The translations under genes were made by a program, and so were the position numbers. From WJMT01 sp964456985 (GTDB lineage Bacteria > Acidobacteriota > Aminicenantia > Aminicenantales > Aminicenantaceae), in assembly GCA_964456985.1 (NCBI GenBank), contig CAYWDH010000067.1, forward strand, positions 1 through 11,887: a stretch of DNA of 11,887 nt, read 5' to 3'. The notes beneath the pieces were generated by a model. That model was given only the letters and a program-made list of their open reading frames with translations. It was not told the DNA's origin and searched no databases. This document shows, piece after piece, positions 1 through 5,250 of the stretch (its first letter is position 1; each line of letters opens with the position of its first letter).

Positions 1-83
1 GGGAGTTACGCAGGAGCCGAGAAAAACGAAGGAGAATGGCGTTAAAAATCTTTAGTGAGCGACAGCTATACCTGAATGAAATC
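1..83. other. Left-edge sequence downstream of sucD, no confident gene
   Basis: This stretch follows the sucD stop codon on the minus strand. On the plus strand one frame is open from the window edge to a TAA at 43-45, reading GSYAGAEKNEGEWR. It could be the last 14 codons of a gene converging on sucD, but it is too short to recognise. I see no convincing hairpin plus T-tract terminator for the minus-strand operon here. Confidence 0.25.
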
Positions 84-956
84 TTATTTTTCTAAAGCTT
101 GTTTGACTTTTTCCCCGATTAGAGCCGGTGATTTGGCGACCAGTACACCAGCTTCTTCAAGAGCTTCCATTTTTTCTTCAGCTGTCCCTTTCCCTCCTGC
201 AATAATAGCCCCGGCATGACCCATGCGGCGTCCCGGAGGCGCTGTTTGACCGGCAATAAAGCTAACGACCGGTTTCGGGAAATCTTTTTTTATGTATTCC
301 GCAGCTTCCTCTTCTGCACTTCCTCCTATCTCTCCTATGAGAATAACAGCGTCTGTTTCCTCATCCTCTTTGAAAAGCTTGAGCAGGTCAACGAATTTTT
401 GTCCCACTATGGGATCGCCTCCCATACCAACGGCTGTTGATTGGCCGAAACCCTGAAGAGAGACCTGTTGAACAGCTTCGTAAGTCAGGGTGCCGGAGCG
501 GGATATAATACCAACAGAGCCTTTGGTGTGGATGTGCCCGGGCATAATACCAATCTTACATTTACCGGGAGATATGATTCCTGGTGTGTTGGGACCGATC
601 AGACGGCAGTTCTTATCCGATAGAAATTGTTTGACTTTTATCATGTCAAAAGTAGGGATCCCTTCTGTAATACATACAATGGTATTGATTCCTGAGTCTG
701 CTGATTCCATTACAGCATCAGCTGCAAAAAATGGAGGAACAAATATGGCCGACGCATTGGCTTCCTGCTCTTCGACCGCTTCTTCAACTGTATTGTAAAC
801 AGGGACTCCAAGATGAGTGCTCCCTCCTTTTCCAGGCGTCACTCCGGCTACTACATTTGTTTTGTATTCCTGCATTTTTTGAGTATGAAACGTTCCTTCG
901 CTTCCAGTGATTCCCTGTACAACGACCCTCGTGTTTTCATCTATTAAGATACTCAT
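84..956 (-). CDS. sucD: Succinyl-CoA synthetase (ADP/GDP-forming), alpha subunit
   Basis: SucD forms the CoA-binding, phosphohistidine-carrying half of succinyl-CoA synthetase, a cytoplasmic TCA-cycle enzyme that interconverts succinyl-CoA and succinate with substrate-level phosphorylation. The 290-residue product matches the usual length. An N-terminal Rossmann-type CoA-binding domain contains GVTPGKGG (about residues 38-45). GPNTPGII follows at 121-128. The C-terminal part has the signature RRMGHAGAIIAGGKGT, with His247 in the position of the phosphorylated active-site histidine (His246 in E. coli SucD). The ATG at 954-956 is preceded by an AAGGAGG ribosome binding site about 6 bases upstream. 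The gene starts 14 bp after the sucC stop, as expected for subunits made in equal amounts. Identification is firm; ADP versus GDP preference cannot be read here. Confidence 0.97.
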   Translation of the reverse strand: MSILIDENTRVVVQGITGSEGTFHTQKMQEYKTNVVAGVTPGKGGSTHLGVPVYNTVEEAVEEQEANASAIFVPPFFAADAVMESADSGINTIVCITEGIPTFDMIKVKQFLSDKNCRLIGPNTPGIISPGKCKIGIMPGHIHTKGSVGIISRSGTLTYEAVQQVSLQGFGQSTAVGMGGDPIVGQKFVDLLKLFKEDEETDAVILIGEIGGSAEEEAAEYIKKDFPKPVVSFIAGQTAPPGRRMGHAGAIIAGGKGTAEEKMEALEEAGVLVAKSPALIGEKVKQALEK

Positions 957-970
957 ATTCGCCTCCTTGG

Positions 971-2131
971 TTATTGTTTGGCAAGAGGAACAACCAATTC
1001 TGCCGCCTCTTTCATGCTTGAAGCCGCCTTAAAGGAAAGCCCTGATTCTTCAAGTATTTTTTTTCCTTTTTCCACATTTGTGCCTTCTAATCTCACCACC
1101 ATGGGGATTTTCACATTCAGCTCTTTGGCTGCATTGACAATTCCATTAGCCACCAGATCACATCTAACAATACCACCGAAAATATTAACGAGCGCGGCTT
1201 TTACCTCTTTATCGGAGACCAGTATTTTAAAAGCGTTTTTAACAGCGTCTTCGGACACACCTCCGCCTACATCGAGAAAATTTGCTGGCATTCCTCCTGT
1301 GTACATAATGATGTCCATTGTTGCCATAGCCAGCCCCGCGCCGTTGACCATGCATCCCACATTTCCATCCAGCTTGATGTAATTCAAATTATATTTTGAA
1401 GCTTGCACCTCTATCGGTTCTTCTTCATCCAGATCGCGCATGCCCAATATGTCCGGATGGCGTTTCAGTGCGTTGTCATCAAAGTTCATCTTTGCGTCCA
1501 GAGCGATCACATCACCCTGCTTGGTTATGAGGAGGGGATTGATTTCCGCAAGAGAGGCATCGGAGATACTGAAAGCCTTATAAAGAGCCAGAAAGAATTT
1601 TACAGCCTGTTTGAACGTATCTCCTTTGAGCCTCAGTTTAAAGGCAAGTTTTCTGGCTTGGAATCCCAGAAATCCGATGGCTGGGTTGATATACTCCTTA
1701 AAGATGAGTTCCGGTGTTTCAGAGGCGACTTTTTCTATTTCCACACCTCCCTCTGACGAGGCCATGACCACAGGTGCTTCCTGAGCCCTGTCTATAACGA
1801 TCCCTATATACAGCTCTTTTTCAATATCAAGAGCCTCTTCCACGAGCACGCGCTTAACCTGTTTGCCTTCAGGTCCGGTCTGGTGGGTGACAAGATTCAT
1901 CCCGATGATTTCTGCTGTGATTTTTTTCGCTTCGTCAGGATTACCGGCAAGTTTCACTCCTCCCCCTTTTCCTCTTCCTCCAGCATGGATCTGTGCTTTT
2001 ACAACCACTCTAGGGCCTATTTTTTGAGCGATTTCTTTAGCCTGTTCAGGTGTTTCAGCCACCTCTCCTTTTGGAATTTTTACTCCGAACTCTTTGAGTA
2101 TTTTTTTTGCTTGGTATTCATGAATTTTCAT
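971..2131 (-). CDS. sucC: Succinyl-CoA synthetase (ADP/GDP-forming), beta subunit
   Basis: SucC is the nucleotide-binding subunit of succinyl-CoA synthetase and partners the adjacent sucD product. The 386-residue protein is close to the 388 of E. coli SucC. It begins with the ATP-grasp domain start MKIHEYQAKKIL and has the glycine-rich GGRGKGGGVK at about 51-60. EGGVEIEKVA lies near 128-137 and the metal-associated AEINPLLI near 195-202. The C-terminal ligase domain shows GCMVNGAGLAMATMD (259-273), FLDVGGG (285-291) and VNIFGGIVRCD (315-325), all hallmark motifs. Transcription follows the fumarase beta gene after a 112-bp gap, the longest inside this operon. The start ATG (2129-2131) has an AAAGG about 8 bases upstream, weaker than the site before sucD. 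No sign of truncation or frameshift. Confidence 0.97.
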   Translation of the reverse strand: MKIHEYQAKKILKEFGVKIPKGEVAETPEQAKEIAQKIGPRVVVKAQIHAGGRGKGGGVKLAGNPDEAKKITAEIIGMNLVTHQTGPEGKQVKRVLVEEALDIEKELYIGIVIDRAQEAPVVMASSEGGVEIEKVASETPELIFKEYINPAIGFLGFQARKLAFKLRLKGDTFKQAVKFFLALYKAFSISDASLAEINPLLITKQGDVIALDAKMNFDDNALKRHPDILGMRDLDEEEPIEVQASKYNLNYIKLDGNVGCMVNGAGLAMATMDIIMYTGGMPANFLDVGGGVSEDAVKNAFKILVSDKEVKAALVNIFGGIVRCDLVANGIVNAAKELNVKIPMVVRLEGTNVEKGKKILEESGLSFKAASSMKEAAELVVPLAKQ

Positions 2132-2243
2132 TGTTACAACCTTTTGATTTCAAATTTTTTACCCATACAGACAAACCCTGCTGCGCCCTTCCTGCCTGCA
2201 TCTACTAAGAATTTGTTCCTTTTTGAGATGTGGCTTTGTCTGT
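2132..2243 (-). other. Structured gap between fumarase beta and sucC, with a possible short or frameshifted reading frame
   Basis: This 112-bp gap is the longest within the TCA operon. Its ends carry a perfect 9-bp inverted repeat, ACAGACAAA at 2167-2175 and TTTGTCTGT at 2235-2243, with the second arm directly against the fumarase stop codon. A second pairing (GCC-A-CATCT with AGATG-CA-GGC on the transcript) can nest inside it. On the minus strand the -1 frame of the fumarase gene runs open through the whole gap and stops at a TAA (2134-2136), two bases before the sucC ATG. The only standard start codon in that frame within the gap would encode the ten residues MGKKFEIKRL. Whether the gap works as RNA structure, a C-terminal extension, a small gene or a relic cannot be settled here. 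Confidence 0.35.
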
Positions 2244-2795
2244 CTATCTCTGATACTGTTTTTTCCCTTCTTCGTAAAGGTCGCCGCCATACATATCATT
2301 AATCACAATGCAGGGAAATTCCCTGACTTTGACTTTTCTCACGGCTTCGGGTCCCAATTCCGGGTAAGCGATAATTTCTGCTTTTTCTATGCTTTTTGAA
2401 ATAAGAGCGCCGGCGCCTCCTACAGCTGCCAGATAAACTCCCTTGTATTTTTGTAGGACATCTTTGACTTCTTTGCTTCTGGCACCTTTTCCAATGGTTC
2501 CTTTTAAACCGAGTTTATAAAGAGTGGGGGCAAAGGAATCCATTCTGTAACTTGTTGTAGGACCTGCTGATCCGATGCTTTTGCCTGGTCGAGCAGGAGT
2601 CGGGCCCACATAATAGATAAATTGTCCTTTGATATCAATCGGGAGTTTTTTCCCTTTTTCAACTAGATCAATGAGTTTTTTATGTGCTGAATCTCTTCCT
2701 GTATACAAAGAACCTGTGATGAACACCTGGTCACCCGCGTGCAGCTTCTCTATGACTTCGTCAGAAACAGGGGTTTTTATGTGATGTTCAGCCAT
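2244..2795 (-). CDS. Fumarate hydratase class I, beta subunit (C-terminal Fe-S hydro-lyase domain)
   Basis: The product matches the small subunit of two-subunit, iron-sulfur class I fumarases, which hydrate fumarate to malate. Its 183 residues are typical for a stand-alone beta subunit. Diagnostic motifs in order are YTGRDSAHKK (31-40), YYVGPTPA (61-68), SAGPTTSYRMD (76-86), GKGA (102-105), AVGGAGAL (124-131) and FPCIVINDMYGGDLYE (160-175). The family also includes the tartrate dehydratase beta subunit; the TCA neighbours favour fumarase. The alpha subunit, which carries the cluster cysteines, normally sits just upstream but is absent, and mdh takes that place. The ATG follows the mdh stop by 2 bp without a good Shine-Dalgarno sequence, so translation is probably coupled to mdh. 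A protein-like -1 frame continues past the TAG stop. Confidence 0.93.
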   Translation of the reverse strand: MAEHHIKTPVSDEVIEKLHAGDQVFITGSLYTGRDSAHKKLIDLVEKGKKLPIDIKGQFIYYVGPTPARPGKSIGSAGPTTSYRMDSFAPTLYKLGLKGTIGKGARSKEVKDVLQKYKGVYLAAVGGAGALISKSIEKAEIIAYPELGPEAVRKVKVREFPCIVINDMYGGDLYEEGKKQYQR

Positions 2796-2797
2796 TT

Positions 2798-3727
2798 TTA
2801 CAGTTTTATAAGGTCAATGACGTTTCGAACAGCGTTCTCTGATTTCTTTATGGCTTCTTTTTCTTCATCGGTCAGTTCGATTTCTATGACTTCTTCTATT
2901 CCATTTTTTCCTAGTTTGACCGGTACTCCGAAATAAATGCCGTTTATTCCGTATTCACCTTCCAGATAGGCTGCGCAGGGAAGAATTTTATTTTTGTTTT
3001 TAGAGATTGATTCGACCATTTCAGTAATTGCCAGAGCAGGGGCATAATAAGCGCTTCCTGTTTTAAGATATTTCACGATCTCACCGCCGCCTCCGGCCGT
3101 TCTTTTGACGATCTCATCAAGCCGTTCTTTGGGAATGAAATGGCTTACAGGGATGCCAGAGAGAGTGGTGTAGCGGACAATAGGCACCATGGTGTCTCCA
3201 TGGCCTCCGAGAACAAGAGCCTGGATGCTTTCGACAGAGACATTTGTTTCCATGGCAATGAAGGCTCTATAACGGGTGGCATCAAGAATACCGGCCATAC
3301 CGAACACACGGTTTTTCGGGAAACCACTGACTTTGAATGCGGTATAAGCCATCGCATCCAGAGGATTCGAGACCACTATAAGGATAGCATTAGGTGAGTA
3401 TTTCACAACATTTTCAGTCACTGGTTTGACGATGTTAAAGTTCGCATTGACCAGTTCGTCACGGCTCATGCCCGGTTTTCTTGGTTTTCCAGCTGTTATA
3501 ACGATAATGTCTGAATCGGCTGTGTCTTCGTATGAGTTTGTTCCGATTATTTTCGCATCGTATTTTCCGACCGGACCGCCTTCTCTGATGTCCAGCCCTT
3601 TTCCTATGGGCATGTCTTCAATGATGTCAAGAAGAACGACCTCTTCGGCTAATTCTTTTTCAGCGACTTTGAAAGCTGTGATTTCACCGACATGACCTGC
3701 TCCTATGACACTTACCTTTTTTTTCAT
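2798..3727 (-). CDS. mdh: Malate dehydrogenase (NAD-dependent, LDH-like type)
   Basis: Mdh oxidises malate to oxaloacetate in the cytoplasm, or runs in reverse in a reductive branch. The 309-residue protein belongs to the lactate/malate dehydrogenase superfamily. GAGHVG (9-14) is the dinucleotide-binding loop, and Asp34 at the end of the second strand fits NAD rather than NADP. The substrate loop reads GKPRKPGMSR: Arg83 is the residue that separates malate from lactate dehydrogenases (glutamine in the latter), and Arg89 is the second substrate arginine. Asp149 and Arg152 (DATR) and the catalytic His176 in GGHGDTMVP complete the active site. An AAAGGAGG lies 6 bases before the ATG at 3725-3727. 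The gene is 61 bp downstream of icd and couples tightly to the fumarase beta gene, its neighbour in the pathway. Confidence 0.96.
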   Translation of the reverse strand: MKKKVSVIGAGHVGEITAFKVAEKELAEEVVLLDIIEDMPIGKGLDIREGGPVGKYDAKIIGTNSYEDTADSDIIVITAGKPRKPGMSRDELVNANFNIVKPVTENVVKYSPNAILIVVSNPLDAMAYTAFKVSGFPKNRVFGMAGILDATRYRAFIAMETNVSVESIQALVLGGHGDTMVPIVRYTTLSGIPVSHFIPKERLDEIVKRTAGGGGEIVKYLKTGSAYYAPALAITEMVESISKNKNKILPCAAYLEGEYGINGIYFGVPVKLGKNGIEEVIEIELTDEEKEAIKKSENAVRNVIDLIKL

Positions 3728-3755
3728 TTGATTCCTCCTTTATGTATTCTTTTAG

Positions 3756-3784
3756 ATTATAAATATTAAAAATATATTTGATCA
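3756..3784 (-). promoter_or_regulatory. Possible internal promoter before mdh
   Basis: In the AT-rich 61-bp gap between icd and mdh, the minus strand carries an exact TATAAT (plus-strand 3756-3761). A TGATCA lies 17 bp upstream (3779-3784) and matches the sigma70 -35 box at only 3 of 6 bases. It could start extra transcription of mdh, fumarase beta and sucCD. In such AT-rich sequence a chance match is quite possible. Confidence 0.28.
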
Positions 3785-3788
3785 GGAT

Positions 3789-5003
3789 TTATTTTTTTTC
3801 GATCTCTTCCTGCACATACTTTTCCCATTTTTCCTTGAGGTTGGGGTCCTGTATGGTATCCATTAGGTATTGAGCATATTCAGCTCCGGTGCAGCCCGTA
3901 TCACGACCGGTCATCACAAGTTTCTTTTCATAGTTGCCGCAGATATCCAGAGCCATTTCAAGGTTTTTAGCTCTGTGAGAATATCCTATGTGATCGATCA
4001 GCATGGCAGCAGCTCTGATCATGCTGCATGGATCCGCATATTTGGCTCTTCCTTCTCTGACCATTCTAGGTGCTGATCCATGTATGGCTTCGAACATAGC
4101 GTATTTTTTCCCGATATTGGCACTTCCTGCCGTGCCCACGCCTCCTTGAAATTCGGCAGCCTCGTCAGTAAGGATATCTCCATAGAGATTGGGAAGAACA
4201 AGTACTTTAAACTGAGTCCTTCTCTTTGGGTCAACCAGTTTGGCTGTCATGATATCTATGTACCAGTCATCACATTCTATTTCCGGGTATTCCTTGGCTA
4301 TTTTATAGCCCTTATCCAGAAATTTGCCATCAGATGTTTTTATCACATTTGCTTTTGTCACGATAGTGACTTTGTTAATTTTGTTTTTCTTTGCATATTC
4401 AAAAGCTAACCGTATGATTCTTTCGGCACCCTGGGAGGTGATGACTTTAAAGTCGATGGCCAAGTCATCCGTGACATTGATTCCTTTGCTTCCCATTATA
4501 TAGGCACCCTCTGTATTTTCGCGGAAAAACATCCAGTCGATTCCTTCTTTAGGGACCCGGACCGGTCTGACATTGGCAAAAAGGTCGAGATATCGCCGCA
4601 TAGAAACGTTGCAGCTCTCGATATTGGGCCACTCATCTCCTTTTCTTGGAGTGGTGGTCGGGCCTTTAAGAGTGACATGGCATTTTTTTATATCTGCAAG
4701 CACATCATCCGGAATAGATTTCATCTGTCTTGCCCTGTTTTCTATAGTAAGGCCTTCAATGTTTCTGATTTCGACTTTGCCGGAGCTGATTTCTTCCTTA
4801 AGCAGGAATTCCAGGATTTTTCTCGATTCTTCAGCGATATAAGGGCCTATTCCATCTCCGCCTATGACCCCTATAATAATGGGCTTGGTTTTCTGATAGT
4901 CAATCCATTCCTGAGGTTTCTTCATTTCCTCAACTCTTTGAAGCTGTTCCTCTATGATTTGACCGAATGCGCTTTTAGCTTTTTCAATAGATTCACTCTC
5001 CAT
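3789..5003 (-). CDS. icd: Isocitrate dehydrogenase (probably NADP-dependent)
   Basis: This is a 404-residue member of the isocitrate/isopropylmalate dehydrogenase family. It oxidatively decarboxylates isocitrate to 2-oxoglutarate and is the first gene of the minus-strand TCA operon. Aligning by eye with E. coli Icd, the isocitrate-binding residues are all kept: Ser130, Asn132 and Arg136 in ESCNVSMRR, Arg146 in NVRPVR, Arg161 in FRENTEG, Tyr168 and Lys217 in VTKANV. Metal-binding Asp250, Asp276 and Asp280 (NLYGDILTD) are also present. The serine spaced before Asn excludes most isopropylmalate dehydrogenases. The cofactor motif is HGSAPRMV: Arg313 and Met314 replace the Lys-Tyr of NADP enzymes, while NAD enzymes usually have Asp-Ile, so NADP is inferred. 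GGAGG lies about 6 bases before the ATG at 5001-5003. The gene is divergent from acnB. Confidence 0.93.
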   Translation of the reverse strand: MESESIEKAKSAFGQIIEEQLQRVEEMKKPQEWIDYQKTKPIIIGVIGGDGIGPYIAEESRKILEFLLKEEISSGKVEIRNIEGLTIENRARQMKSIPDDVLADIKKCHVTLKGPTTTPRKGDEWPNIESCNVSMRRYLDLFANVRPVRVPKEGIDWMFFRENTEGAYIMGSKGINVTDDLAIDFKVITSQGAERIIRLAFEYAKKNKINKVTIVTKANVIKTSDGKFLDKGYKIAKEYPEIECDDWYIDIMTAKLVDPKRRTQFKVLVLPNLYGDILTDEAAEFQGGVGTAGSANIGKKYAMFEAIHGSAPRMVREGRAKYADPCSMIRAAAMLIDHIGYSHRAKNLEMALDICGNYEKKLVMTGRDTGCTGAEYAQYLMDTIQDPNLKEKWEKYVQEEIEKK

Positions 5004-5034
5004 GTTTTTCCTCCGTTTATTGAGTTTTTTTATG

Positions 5035-5053
5035 CACTATTTATAAAATAGTG
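5035..5053. promoter_or_regulatory. Perfect palindrome (8+3+8) in the icd leader
   Basis: The sequence CACTATTTATAAAATAGTG is a perfect 8-bp inverted repeat around a 3-base centre. It lies 32 bp before the icd ATG and about 16 bases after the predicted transcription start of the leftward promoter. This fits a dimeric repressor operator or a small leader hairpin. The regulator cannot be named from the sequence. Confidence 0.4.
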
Positions 5054-5075
5054 GATAGTCAAAATAAGAAAGAAT

Positions 5076-5103
5076 AGTATAATTTTTTTTAAGCAAAATC
5101 AAA
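5076..5103 (-). promoter_or_regulatory. Candidate promoter of the icd-mdh-fumarase-sucCD operon
   Basis: On the minus strand TATACT (plus 5076-5081) forms a good -10 box. Upstream is TTTGAT (5098-5103, 16-bp spacer) or the overlapping TTGATT (5097-5102, 15-bp spacer). Transcription would begin near 5069, giving a leader of about 66 bases that includes the palindrome at 5035-5053. The -35 match is only moderate. Confidence 0.35.
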
Positions 5104-5175
5104 TAAATCGAACAGAAAAGTTTTCATAAGTCAGAATTTGAACTTTCATTCGTTCTTTGCAATGATGTTGCTGTC

Positions 5176-5204
5176 TTGACTCGTTCATTATCCAGGTATA
5201 TTAT
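5176..5204 (+). promoter_or_regulatory. Sigma70-type promoter for acnB
   Basis: TTGACT (5176-5181) and TATTAT (5199-5204) are separated by exactly 17 bp and differ from consensus by one base each. Transcription would begin near 5211, leaving a leader of about 40 bases before the acnB ATG. This is the strongest promoter match in the window. Confidence 0.55.
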
Positions 5205-5250
5205 CTGTCTATAAATAAATCAAACAAAATTATTTTCTGGAGTTTGGGCT

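Noticed and set aside
36..103. A short plus-strand frame beginning MALKIFSERQ
   Set aside because: The AAGGAG is only one base from the ATG, and the frame runs into the end of sucD.
1883..2302. A 139-codon plus-strand open frame across the sucC/fumarase beta junction
   Set aside because: It is mostly antisense to two well-supported genes, and its Phe/Ser-rich composition is typical of a non-coding shadow.
5115..5125. Small palindrome GAAAAGTTTTC in the divergent promoter region
   Set aside because: Five-base arms of A and T are expected by chance in such AT-rich sequence, and no second copy was seen.
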